A DNA stretch of 64,000 nucleotides from contig JADLFN010000002.1 in assembly GCA_020845475.1 (NCBI GenBank), forward strand, positions 62,001 to 126,000, read 5' to 3'. Every line of letters begins with the position of its first letter. The first letter of the stretch is position 1. Under the pieces are notes generated by a model. It did no database searches and had not been told where the DNA came from. It saw only the letters and a list, made by a program, of their open reading frames with translations. The DNA comes from Planctomycetota bacterium. GTDB lineage: Bacteria; Planctomycetota; UBA8742; UBA2392. The position numbers were made by a program, and so were the translations under genes. Shown here one piece after another: positions 25,798 to 32,477 of the stretch.

Positions 25798-26985
25798 ATG
25801 AGTCGCTCGATACCTCTGTTGCTGCTGCTGTTCCTCTCGGCCTGCTCCACTTCCCAGGCGCGCGGATCAGTCTCGCCTGAGCCCCGCAACGGCGGTTCAC
25901 CCGAGGCTGCCACTGAGTCGCTAGAGCAGATGCTGGCTCGCGACAACTTTGACCTGCCGCGCGCGCTCTTGCTCTTTTCGCGCGAGCATGAAGCCGAGTT
26001 CTTCGGCGAGAACGCGGAGTTGCCCGACATCGATGCCTGGACGAGCCGCTTTGAGCGCTACACCCACGAACTCAAGCGCGAACTCCTGCGAGACAACTCG
26101 CCGCGCCAGCGCATGCTCACGCTCATTGAGTTCGTGCACGGCAAACTCGGCCTGCGCTTTGACGCCGATGACCCCTACGGCCACAGCGCTGAAAACCTGT
26201 TCTTTGACCGCGTGATCAACCGCAAGCGCGGCTACTGCGTGACGCTCAGCCTCGCCTACATTGTGTTTGGCCAGGCGGCGGGGCTGAACGTCGCGGGCGT
26301 GCGCATCCCCGGGCACTTCGCGGTGATGTTCGTCAATGGCGAAGGCCAAGATAAAGTGCAGGCGCTGATCGAAAGCACCGCGGGCGGCGCTCAATTAGAC
26401 GAGCTTGAAGTCTGGTCCAAGCATCGATTTTCGGTGCAGAGCGTTGAGAACGGCTGCTACCTCACACCCCTGACCGACAAACAGATCATGGGCGTGCTTT
26501 ACAATAATCTTGCGGGCCTTGGCCACCTTGCCGGCAACAGCAACCTCGCTTTGCGACGCTACAACTACTCGCTTGAACTCATGCCCAACAACCCCGAGGC
26601 GCTCTACAACCGCGCGCTGATCCAGCGCGGCATGGAGATGCCCCAGCCCGCACTCAAAGATTTGAACGAAGCCATTCGCCTCGACCCGAATTTCACGCTC
26701 GCGTTTGTGGCGCGCGCGGGCCTGCTGTTTGAAGCGGGCGAGACCGAATCCGGCAAGCGCGACCTTGCCGTAGCTTTGCGACAGCGGCCCGAGTGGCCGC
26801 AGCCGCACATGCTTGACGGAACACTTGCCGCAAAGGAAAGCCGCTTCGAGGATGCCCAAGCCGCGTTTGAGCGCGCGCTCGAGCGCGACCCCGGCAACAA
26901 AGATGCGCACGCGGCGTTGGCGCAGGTGTTGCGCAAGCTTGGGCAAGAGGAGAAAGCACGTGAGCACGAACGCAAAGCGCGCTAA
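25798..26985 (+). CDS. Lipoprotein with transglutaminase-like (SirB1) domain and TPR repeats
   Basis: 395 residues. Lipoprotein signal MSRSIPLLLLLFLSAC with the lipobox cysteine at 16. Residues about 60-230 form a SirB1/transglutaminase-like domain, including a cysteine in KRGYCVTLSLAYIVFGQAAG and a histidine in RIPGHFAVMF, positioned as in transglutaminase-fold proteins. The C-terminal 150 residues are TPR repeats (YNRALIQRGMEMPQPALKDLNEAIRLDPN and two or three more), ending in LRKLGQEEKAREHERKA. SirB1 proteins have no settled enzyme activity. Its 3' end overlaps the next gene by 26 nt. It is probably anchored in the envelope. Confidence 0.83.
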   Translation: MSRSIPLLLLLFLSACSTSQARGSVSPEPRNGGSPEAATESLEQMLARDNFDLPRALLLFSREHEAEFFGENAELPDIDAWTSRFERYTHELKRELLRDNSPRQRMLTLIEFVHGKLGLRFDADDPYGHSAENLFFDRVINRKRGYCVTLSLAYIVFGQAAGLNVAGVRIPGHFAVMFVNGEGQDKVQALIESTAGGAQLDELEVWSKHRFSVQSVENGCYLTPLTDKQIMGVLYNNLAGLGHLAGNSNLALRRYNYSLELMPNNPEALYNRALIQRGMEMPQPALKDLNEAIRLDPNFTLAFVARAGLLFEAGETESGKRDLAVALRQRPEWPQPHMLDGTLAAKESRFEDAQAAFERALERDPGNKDAHAALAQVLRKLGQEEKAREHERKAR

Positions 26986-27865
26986 AGCCAAGCCGCAGGG
27001 TATCGAGCCCGACTGCCGCATCCTTGATACGCTCGGCATGTGGCTGGCTACGACGGCAATGATTCACGACATCACCGAAGATCATGTCGTGCAAACGCTG
27101 CCCGCTTCGCGCTTGATGGTCGAAGTGCAGGCCCTGTGCGAAGACCAGGAGCCGGGACAGTCCTTCCTCGTGGGGGTGCTTTCTGAGCCCCATGATGGCG
27201 TACAGCTTGCGCGGCTTCGTTACGCACTGCCAGACGGGCGCACGCCGGTGATTTTCGCGCCCAGCACTGCGCCGCAGGCCTTTGAACTTTGCGCGCTGGG
27301 CTTGCATGTTCTGGCGGCGTTGCGAGCGCCGGTATTCATTTCGCTCGAAGCCGAGCTGGCGAAGTTCGGCGACCTGAAACCGCCGGCGGGCCTGCCGAGC
27401 GCCCGCTCGCTCAAGCTATTGCGTAAGTTCGATACCAAACTCACGGGCGACGAAATTGCTGATGCGCGCTACTTCGACAAGCTGGTGCGTGAAAACACCG
27501 ATGCGCTCTCTCGAAGCAGCCTCGATAAGCAACCCAAGAGTGAGGCTGGCACCGATTGGCTGGTCATCAGTTATGGCTGTACCGCACACGCGGCGCAGGA
27601 AGCCGTAGATGCCGCGCGCGAGAAGGGGTTGGGCGTCGATCATCTGGTCCTGCAAACGCTTTCGCCGCTGCCCGAGCGAGTCATCGCAAGCGCGGCCATG
27701 GGCAAGAAATTCATCGTGGTGCCGGAGCGCAATCTGGGGCAGTTGCACCCGGAGATTCAGCGCCTGTGCCCGAGCCTGCCCTGTGTGCTGGTCTCCAATG
27801 CAACAGCACCTGTGCGTACTGAACAGGTGCTGCAGGCGCTGCTGAAATTCCCGCGCTGCTGCTGA
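26960..27865 (+). CDS. KorA-like protein, truncated 2-oxoacid:ferredoxin oxidoreductase alpha region
   Basis: 301 residues from the GTG at 26960 (AGGAG upstream), overlapping the previous gene by 26 nt. The middle (GRTPVIFAPSTAPQAFEL...LHVLAALRAPVFISLEAEL) matches the end of domain I, and the last 100 residues (TDWLVISYGCTAHAAQEAVDAAREKG, FIVVPERNLGQL) match domain II of the KorA/PorA alpha subunit. A full KorA has about 200 more residues in front, including substrate and CoA contacts. No beta subunit (KorB) is adjacent. It may be a domain remnant, an assembly or binding protein, or a degenerate gene that is still intact. It runs tail to tail into the selenoprotein operon with no gap. Confidence 0.7.
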   Translation: MSTNAKRAKAKPQGIEPDCRILDTLGMWLATTAMIHDITEDHVVQTLPASRLMVEVQALCEDQEPGQSFLVGVLSEPHDGVQLARLRYALPDGRTPVIFAPSTAPQAFELCALGLHVLAALRAPVFISLEAELAKFGDLKPPAGLPSARSLKLLRKFDTKLTGDEIADARYFDKLVRENTDALSRSSLDKQPKSEAGTDWLVISYGCTAHAAQEAVDAAREKGLGVDHLVLQTLSPLPERVIASAAMGKKFIVVPERNLGQLHPEIQRLCPSLPCVLVSNATAPVRTEQVLQALLKFPRCC

Positions 27866-28231
27866 TTACTCGGCGAGCGCAAATTCCTTGAACGTGTATT
27901 TTGAATCTTTGAACGCCGCTTTGAGCGCGTCTTCGCTGAGCGTTTTTCCTGCTTTGAGCGTGACGGTGGCGATGTTCGTTTCGGCGTCGATAGCAACGGT
28001 TTCAACGCCATCGATAGCTTTGAGCAATTTCGTGGCCGCCTCGACGGAATCTTTGTCCGCGAGGCCTTCAAGTCTCAGCGTATAGGATGCCTTCACGGGC
28101 ATCGGGGGCGGGCATCAGCCCCTTCACAACAGTTGCGGCTCGTAAGTGCGAGAATGTGCGGCAGCGTTCAGCGGAAGCGCAAAGCCCAGCGAGAGGGCGA
28201 AAAGCGCGATGGCGGTAATCAGGCGGTTCAT
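27866..28231 (-). CDS. Exported HMA-like protein with two in-frame TGA codons (candidate selenoprotein E)
   Basis: Reading through two TGAs gives 121 residues. GGAG precedes the ATG at 28231. Signal peptide MNRLITAIALFALSLGFAL, then TGA codons at 28124-28126 and 28115-28117: positions U36-R-G-U39-C40. A MerP-like HMA fold follows (ASYTLRLEGLADKDSVEAAT), but its own loop lacks CxxC, so the UxxUC motif lies just before the domain. The related Cys protein at 29708 has a Cys-rich N-terminal stretch at the comparable place. Downstream of the TGAs is a 6-bp hairpin with GU in the loop. Alternative: a 35-residue peptide plus a separate HMA protein starting at 28102. Confidence 0.7.
28086..28103 (-). 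promoter_or_regulatory. Candidate bacterial SECIS hairpin, gene E
   Basis: Minus-strand RNA: GAUGCC, loop CGUGAA, GGCAUC. It starts 11 nt after the second UGA. The loop contains GU, as in loops read by SelB. Confidence 0.5.
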
Positions 28232-28282
28232 GGTGACTCCTTTCAAAAATGGAACGCGCTCTGCCACCTTGGGTTCCAGAAA

Positions 28283-28310
28283 AAGGCAGGGCGGGCAAGC
28301 GCCCTGCCTT
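28283..28310. repeat. Intergenic palindrome between genes D and E
   Basis: AAGGCAGGGC and GCCCTGCCTT form a 10-bp stem around an 8-nt loop. It could be a weak terminator or REP element; no T-run follows on the minus strand. Confidence 0.5.
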
Positions 28311-28323
28311 CCCTTGCGCGACA

Positions 28324-28677
28324 TCAACCTTTCTTGCCAAAGGCCGCAACTGTGAATCCCGCGTCCGCAATCGCCTTCTCAACGGTGTCTTTGCCCAGTT
28401 CTTTTCCGGGTTTCATCGACACTGACGCCAGCTTCTTGTCGAAATTTACGTCCACTTTGTCCACGCCATCCAGGCGCGAGAGGGTCTCTTTGACCTTTTT
28501 CACTCACTTGATGCCTCAGCTCATGCCGTCAATGGTGACGTCATAGACCGCCGAAGTCGCGTTCGCGCATGGCGTGCATTTCTTGGCATCGCCATTTGCA
28601 GCTTGCTGCTGGCAGCCAACAGCGGCAACGGATGCCGCCAAAACCACTGCCGCTGCAATCCACTTCACATAACTCAT
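28324..28677 (-). CDS. HMA-domain lipoprotein with two in-frame TGA codons (candidate selenoprotein D)
   Basis: 117 residues with two TGAs read as selenocysteine. GGAGG precedes the ATG at 28677. Lipoprotein signal ends AAVGC (cysteine 22), followed by CTPC at 34-37. The HMA domain starts VYDVTIDGMS and then has TGA (28516-28518), G, I, K, TGA (28504-28506), that is U54-x-x-x-U58, at the place of the metal-binding CxxC. After it the fold continues normally with VKKVKETLSRLDGVDKVDV and KAIADAGFTVAAFGKKG. There are no other stops. The distance from U58 to GVD is 12 residues, as in the Cys paralogue. Expected location is the periplasm, lipid-anchored. Confidence 0.82.
28483..28495 (-). promoter_or_regulatory. 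Candidate bacterial SECIS hairpin, gene D
   Basis: Minus-strand RNA: GGUC, loop AAAGA, GACC, starting 8 nt after the second UGA. Same stem and distance as in gene B, but the loop lacks GU, so this is the weakest of the five. Confidence 0.4.
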
Positions 28678-28792
28678 GGGTTCCTCCACAAAAGTGAAAA
28701 AGGGGGTTAGCGACGGCACAACAGGCCGCTCGGCGGAATGATTCCAAACTTGTCGGAAATCCAGGTGGCGCCCTGGCCGCTCGCCAAAGGCC

Positions 28793-29104
28793 TTATTGAG
28801 CAAGTTCGCAGCTTTGCAAATGGGCGCCTTGCTCGACCGCCAGAGACTTGAGGTCGCGCACCAACTGCGCGCAATCGCCCGTGTGGACAACTGCAAAGAT
28901 ACCCGGTTCAACTTCCCACACTCGGTGAACGCCTGCCAGGCGCGCGATCAACTGATCGAAACCAGGTCAGTCTTCCCCTCACGTTTCATATGGCAACACA
29001 ACGCGATATTCACGGGCGTCCGAACGCAAGTCCTGCATTTGCTCGGGCTGAGCCGCGCAGGCGGCAAGGAGAAACAGGAGGATACCTATGAAAGCTTTAC
29101 CCAT
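28793..29104 (-). CDS. HMA-like lipoprotein with two in-frame TGA codons (candidate selenoprotein C)
   Basis: 103 residues only visible when TGA is read through. Lipoprotein signal MGKAFIGILLFLLAAC (cysteine 16). Then EYRVVLPYET, TGA (28979-28981), G, E, D, TGA (28967-28969), PGFDQLIARLAGVHRVWEV: U42-x-x-x-U46 at the HMA metal loop. The rest (FAVVHTGDCAQLVRDLKSLAVEQ) completes a beta-alpha-beta order ending in SCELAQ with TAA at 28793. The frame is open throughout apart from the two TGAs. No good Shine-Dalgarno sequence is seen before the ATG. It is the most divergent member and cannot be found as a normal open frame. Confidence 0.72.
28945..28958 (-). promoter_or_regulatory. Candidate bacterial SECIS hairpin, gene C
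   Basis: Minus-strand RNA: CGAUC, loop AGUU, GAUCG, starting 8 nt after the second UGA. The loop contains GU. Confidence 0.5.
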
Positions 29105-29130
29105 CTGTTGTCATCGGGTTATGGAAGAAT

Positions 29131-29156
29131 CGAGGGGCGCCCTTGGGCGCCCCTCG
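29131..29156. terminator. Strong hairpin between genes B and C
   Basis: CGAGGGGCGCC, loop CTTG, GGCGCCCCTCG: an 11-bp stem. On the minus strand it follows the TAG of gene B by 10 nt. No long T-run follows, so it may attenuate rather than end transcription, or be an mRNA-protecting palindrome. Confidence 0.5.
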
Positions 29157-29165
29157 AAGAGGATG

Positions 29166-29558
29166 CTACTTGCCTTCGCCTTCTTTTTTCTCTTCCTTCT
29201 TTTCCACTTCGCCTTCCTTGGCGAATGAGCGGACTTCGTAGTTCGAGTCCTCGAAGGCCTTGACGACCTTCTCTTTTTCGAGGGTCTTGCCTTCCTTCAT
29301 CGTCACCGTGGCTTCCTGCTTCTTCTTGTCCCACGTTGCTTTTTCCACGCCATCCAGGCTGGAGAGGGTCTTGACGACCGCCGGGCCTCAGCCCGCTCAC
29401 GTGGCACCATCGACGCCAATCTTGTACACCGTGGGCGCTGCCTTGGCCGGCTCTTCAACCTTCTTTTCGTCGCCCTTCGCTTCCTGCGCCTGGATCAGGG
29501 TACCGGTCAAACCGGCCCCGAGCAGGAGCGCCGCGGCGAACATCGCGAAACTGCGCAT
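29166..29558 (-). CDS. Exported HMA-domain protein with two in-frame TGA codons (candidate selenoprotein B)
   Basis: 130 residues with read-through. AGGAGG lies 6 nt before the ATG at 29558. Signal peptide MRSFAMFAAALLLGAGLTGT, a short linker, then the HMA domain: VYKIGVDGAT, TGA (29397-29399), A, G, TGA (29388-29390), GPAVVKTLSSLDGVEKATW. This places U54-x-x-U57 exactly at the CxxC of MerP/HMA proteins; 12 residues separate U57 from GVE, as in the Cys paralogue next door. The C-terminal tail is rich in Lys and Glu, like that of the paralogue. It is the clearest of the five. Stop is TAG at 29166. Confidence 0.87.
29367..29379 (-). promoter_or_regulatory. Candidate bacterial SECIS hairpin, gene B
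   Basis: Minus-strand RNA: GGUC, loop GUCAA, GACC, starting 8 nt after the second UGA. The loop begins with GU. Confidence 0.5.
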
Positions 29559-29707
29559 GTGCATCCTCCTGGTCAATTGAAGTTTAACAACTCTCTGGAT
29601 CAAACCCGGCTGGCTGCGCCGGTATTCCCACTCATCGCAATAATTCTACACCGAACTATTCCCGACGCAACAGGGCGCGACCTTGGCAGCGTCCTTTGCG
29701 TTCATTT

Positions 29708-30118
29708 TTAGCCTTCCTTCTTTTCGCCGTCCTTCTTCTCTTCTTTCTTGGGCTCGAATTTCACGACGGAGGTGGTCTTGTATTCAGTGTCTTCAAACGA
29801 CTTCTCGACGCTGGCCTTTTCCAGTGTCTTGCCTTCCTTCATGGTCACCCAGGCTTTGCCCTTTTCCACGTCCACCTTCACGCTCTCGACGCCCTCGATC
29901 TTCTTGAGGCGTTTCTCAACGGCCTTGACGCAGTTCTTGCAGCACATGCCCTCGATGCTGACTTCAAACACATTGGCGGCTTTGTCGCACTTCTCGTCTT
30001 CACAGCAACCAGGAGGGCAAACACCGCCTGGGCACTCGCCCTCGGGGCAGCACTGTGCAAACGCAGGTACTGAAAAGAATGAGAGCAGCAAGAACAGGGC
30101 AGGCATCAGAAGCTTCAT
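29708..30118 (-). CDS. Exported HMA-domain protein, cysteine form (CCKNC)
   Basis: 136 residues with no internal stop. Signal peptide MKLLMPALFLLLSFFSVPAF. The mature N-terminus is cysteine-rich (QCCPEGECPGGVCPPGCCED, then KC). The HMA domain follows: VFEVSIEGMCCKNCVKAVEKRL, IEGVESVKVDVEKGKAWVTM, SFEDTEYKTTSVV, and ends in a Lys/Glu tail. The CxxC (C-K-N-C within GMCCKNC) is the metal-binding pair whose positions are TGA in the neighbouring genes B and A. It is thus the cysteine homologue required to interpret those TGAs. CGGAG precedes the start. Likely periplasmic binder of a soft metal such as Hg(II) or Cu(I). Confidence 0.9.
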   Translation of the reverse strand: MKLLMPALFLLLSFFSVPAFAQCCPEGECPGGVCPPGCCEDEKCDKAANVFEVSIEGMCCKNCVKAVEKRLKKIEGVESVKVDVEKGKAWVTMKEGKTLEKASVEKSFEDTEYKTTSVVKFEPKKEEKKDGEKKEG

Positions 30119-30187
30119 GGGTATCTCCGTGGATAGCGAGGCTTTGCCCCGCGTTCGTTAACTACGTTCAAGTGTTCTCTTGCCTCA

Positions 30188-30631
30188 CTATTTTACATTG
30201 TGTTTTGCTTTCAGCGCGTTCCAGTCGCCACTGCGATCCTCTTCAAAGGCAAACAACTCATAGCCGAAGTCGTCGGCAACCAGTTTGGCAATCTTGTCAC
30301 GCTCGAGCCGCGATTCAGGGCCACCCCGCAAGTACAGCTTGAACTCTTCAATGACGGTGAACGCATCGATAATCCCAGACTGGGACTTGAGGGCGTCAAC
30401 GACGCCCGTAGTTCAGCCGCCTCAGTCAATGCCGTTGAGTCCAAGCACGAATATCACATCCTTGCCGGAAGGTCTGGGCGGCTCGGGCTTTGGTTCTGGC
30501 TTGGGTTCCGTTTCTGTGCTTTCGCCTCCGCCGTGCAAATGCACGGGTCGAAAATCTTCGACCGTAACCTGGCAACCGACGTTGAAAATCACGCCCGCCA
30601 GAACCAACGCCATGACAGTCAGCCAACGCAT
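30188..30631 (-). CDS. HMA-like lipoprotein with two in-frame TGA codons (candidate selenoprotein A)
   Basis: 147 residues with read-through. Start ATG at 30631 with GAGG upstream, 7 nt after the stop of the barrel gene. Lipoprotein signal MRWLTVMALVLAGVIFNVGC (cysteine 20), then a Pro/Glu-rich spacer (TEPKPEPKPEPP). HMA-like domain: DVIFVLGLNGID, TGA (30422-30424), G, G, TGA (30413-30415), TTGVVDALKSQSGIIDAF: U70-x-x-U73. The frame then stays open for 74 more codons (EEFKLYLRGGPESRLERDK, ADDFGYELFAFEEDRSGDW) to TAG at 30188. Without read-through the domain would lose all but its first strand. It is the first small metal protein after the barrel gene. Confidence 0.83.
30391..30407 (-). promoter_or_regulatory. 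Candidate bacterial SECIS hairpin, gene A
   Basis: Minus-strand RNA: GGGCGUC, loop GUU, GACGCCC, a perfect 7-bp stem starting 5 nt after the second UGA, with GU at the start of the loop. It is the strongest of the five hairpins. Confidence 0.6.
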
Positions 30632-30638
30632 ACCAGCC

Positions 30639-31523
30639 TCAAATCAAGTAGCTGAACATCAGCATGCCCTGAATATCGTGATAGAACTGCCTGCCGTACA
30701 CGAAGCGGTAAACCGGAAGGTTTATTCCCCATTTTACCTCAACGCGATTTGTGACGTTGATCTGGAAGCCCAGCGCCAGGTGAAAAACGAACCCCCCGCT
30801 GTTTTCGTCGCGATCTCCATTGAGCACGCCCTGCGCCGCCGCCTTAAAATCGGCCTCGACCAGCATGATCATGTCGAGATCCTTGTAATCCGTAAGCTCC
30901 CAGAATCGGTACGCGTAGGCAAGGTGCGTCTGGAACTCGGGGCCAGCACCGCTTCCATCAAGTTGAGTGCTGCCGCGACCCGCAAAGTCCGCCCATAAAT
31001 AATGGCGCGTCGTGCTGGTGGAAGCGCTCAGGCCCCAAGTGAAAGTCCAATTGTCGTCGAACTCGGGTTCATCGGGCATGCCTTGACTGCGCGTGGCCGT
31101 GGGAATCTCGATGTCGGCAAACCACGATGCTTTGGAGGATCCGCCGCCAAACACATTTTGCACGAAGCGATAAGCGCCCCCTACGCGGAACTTTGCGGCG
31201 CCAGAGTACCATTCAACGCCATCCTTGGTTTCTTCGCGCATGTAGTAGAAGGGCGTCTTGACGCGCAGCGCAAAATCGCGCGAGAATCCATAGGTCATAC
31301 CCGGGGTAATCATGTGCATGAACACCCGGCGATTGCGCGGGTTTTCGTCGCGATTGTTGCCGCTCCAGAAGTGACTGCCGGCCTCGAATTCCTGCTCGAG
31401 CTCGACCTCCAGGCCTGCCTTCCAGATGGTTCGCGGTCCCAGACCAAACATCGTCTCATGCGCGCTTGCGGCGCTGGCCGTCAACATCACAAAGAACACA
31501 AGTGCAGCCGCGCGCATTGCCAT
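30639..31523 (-). CDS. Outer-membrane beta-barrel protein
   Basis: 294 residues. Signal peptide MAMRAAALVFFVMLTASAAS, cleaved near AHA/HE. The mature part alternates hydrophobic and polar residues with many aromatic residues at strand ends (YGFSRDFALRVKTPFYYM, LWADFAGRGSTQL, YAYRFWELTDY) and ends in a hydrophobic strand (DIQGMLMFSYLI), typical of a transmembrane barrel of 12-14 strands. The start ATG shares one base with the TAA of merR (TAATG), so translation is coupled. In context it is probably an outer-membrane channel or metal-related porin. I do not know the exact family. Confidence 0.82.
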   Translation of the reverse strand: MAMRAAALVFFVMLTASAASAHETMFGLGPRTIWKAGLEVELEQEFEAGSHFWSGNNRDENPRNRRVFMHMITPGMTYGFSRDFALRVKTPFYYMREETKDGVEWYSGAAKFRVGGAYRFVQNVFGGGSSKASWFADIEIPTATRSQGMPDEPEFDDNWTFTWGLSASTSTTRHYLWADFAGRGSTQLDGSGAGPEFQTHLAYAYRFWELTDYKDLDMIMLVEADFKAAAQGVLNGDRDENSGGFVFHLALGFQINVTNRVEVKWGINLPVYRFVYGRQFYHDIQGMLMFSYLI

Positions 31524-31954
31524 TACTTCCCCTTTTTCTTTCGCGGCTTCTCACCCACCTCCAGCCCCTTGATGATCGCGCAACAGTCGGTGCCGCGCTG
31601 ATCGTTAGCGCAGACTTCCGTGAGCGCATTGAGGTGATCACGCATTTCGGTGAGCATGACAATCTTGCGATCAATTTCGCCCACCTTGCGCCGGGCCAGT
31701 TCGCAGACGTCTTCGCAGGTGGCAATCTCGGAGTCGCGCAGGAAAAGCAAGTCGTGGATTTCGCGCAGTGTGAAGCCAACATCTTTCGCATGCTGAATGA
31801 ACCGAAGCCGCGCTATGTCAGAGTCGTCGAAAAGGCGGTGTCCGCCCGCCGTTCTTTCGGGTTTGGGCATCAGACCCTCGCGCTCATAAAAGCGCACAGT
31901 TTCGATGTTGATGCCTGTGGTCTTGGCCAGCTTGCCAACGGTCATGGTGGACAT
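31523..31954 (-). CDS. merR: MerR-family regulator with mercury-type cysteine triad
   Basis: 143 residues from the ATG at 31954; an ATG at 31966 would be almost leaderless given the promoter. Winged-helix HTH at 5-35 (TVGKLAKTTGINIETVRFYEREG), a long dimer helix, and a C-terminal metal loop. Counted from the upstream ATG at 31966, cysteines 84, 119 and 128 (TCEDVC, EVCAND, DCC) are 35 and 9 residues apart, the same spacing as C82, C117 and C126 that bind Hg(II) in MerR of Tn501. CueR- or ZntR-type loops differ. It leads the operon and is expected to bind its own promoter, repressing without metal and activating with it. Confidence 0.9.
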   Translation of the reverse strand: MSTMTVGKLAKTTGINIETVRFYEREGLMPKPERTAGGHRLFDDSDIARLRFIQHAKDVGFTLREIHDLLFLRDSEIATCEDVCELARRKVGEIDRKIVMLTEMRDHLNALTEVCANDQRGTDCCAIIKGLEVGEKPRKKKGK

Positions 31955-31972
31955 AGTCGCTTCCATGCAAGA

Positions 31973-32003
31973 AGAATAGAGCTGTAGTTTACTACGGATT
32001 CAA
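31973..32003 (-). promoter_or_regulatory. MerR-type promoter with 19-bp spacer and dyad operator
   Basis: Minus strand: TTGAAT (31998-32003), spacer of 19 bp, TATTCT (31973-31978). The spacer contains the dyad GTAGT-AA-ACTAC (31984-31995). Overlong 19-20-bp spacers with an operator inside are the signature of MerR-activated promoters; here it resembles the mer promoter (TTGACTCCGTAC then GTACGG). Confidence 0.8.
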
Positions 32004-32301
32004 TAAGCAAATGGTTCAGTAAATCCGCAACGGTGCATGTCGGGGCCGAAGTTCAGCGAACGCGCCATGAAGGGGCGACCCATCCCACCTCGCCAAGGCT
32101 TCGTTGAACTTGTGAGTCGTCCCAGCGTCAGCAAAACATTCAGGGTTCATGGCAAGGAAACGTTTCTCGCAGAGTGGTCCGCCATATGTACCCAAAGGAA
32201 GGCGGCCACGCCAAACGCCACTTGTATGCAAACGCTGAAGTTTGGCTCGCCAAATACGAAGCAAGCCGCGGGCGGCTGGGCTGCCTGCGGCTTGCGAAGT
32301 A
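32004..32301. other. Intergenic region between merR promoter and tRNA-Phe
   Basis: About 300 nt with no convincing gene. Short frames on both strands lack start signals and one would overlap the tRNA. An inverted repeat GCAAGCCGC/GCGGCTTGC at 32261-32295 lies just downstream of the tRNA and may be its terminator. Confidence 0.4.
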
Positions 32302-32377
32302 TGGTGGTCAGGACTGGACTTGAACCAGCGACCCGCGCATTTTCAATGCGCTGCTCTACCAACTGAGCTACCTGACC
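32302..32377 (-). tRNA. tRNA-Phe (GAA)
   Basis: 76 nt including an encoded CCA. The acceptor stem GGTCAGG/CCTGACC pairs fully; D-arm GCTC/GAGC; anticodon stem GCGCA/TGCGC around the loop TTGAAAA with anticodon GAA; the T-arm contains GGTTCAAGTCC. All arms close with standard lengths. Confidence 0.97.
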
Positions 32378-32477
32378 CAAAGACGCGCCTTTTCAAGCGC
32401 GGCGCGAAAAGGTAGCAGCATTCGGGACTACGTCAACGACCGGCTCGCGTTAGAATGAACGCCACTGAGGAGGCACC

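Noticed and set aside
28796-29263. Plus-strand open frame of 155 codons opposite genes B and C
   Set aside because: It has no ribosome-binding site and no sensible protein features; the opposite strand explains the region better.
28324-30631. Genes A to E as decayed pseudogenes
   Set aside because: The only stops are the TGA pairs at the metal site, in five separate genes, with intact signals and frames on both sides. Random decay would give other stops and frameshifts.
27866-31954. UGA reassigned to Trp or Cys across the genome
   Set aside because: TGA ends many intact genes in the window (lipA, hemD, pcp, the KorA-like gene and others), so it is a normal stop here.
32037-32366. Plus-strand frame running into the tRNA-Phe gene
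   Set aside because: It overlaps a well-formed tRNA and has no start signal.
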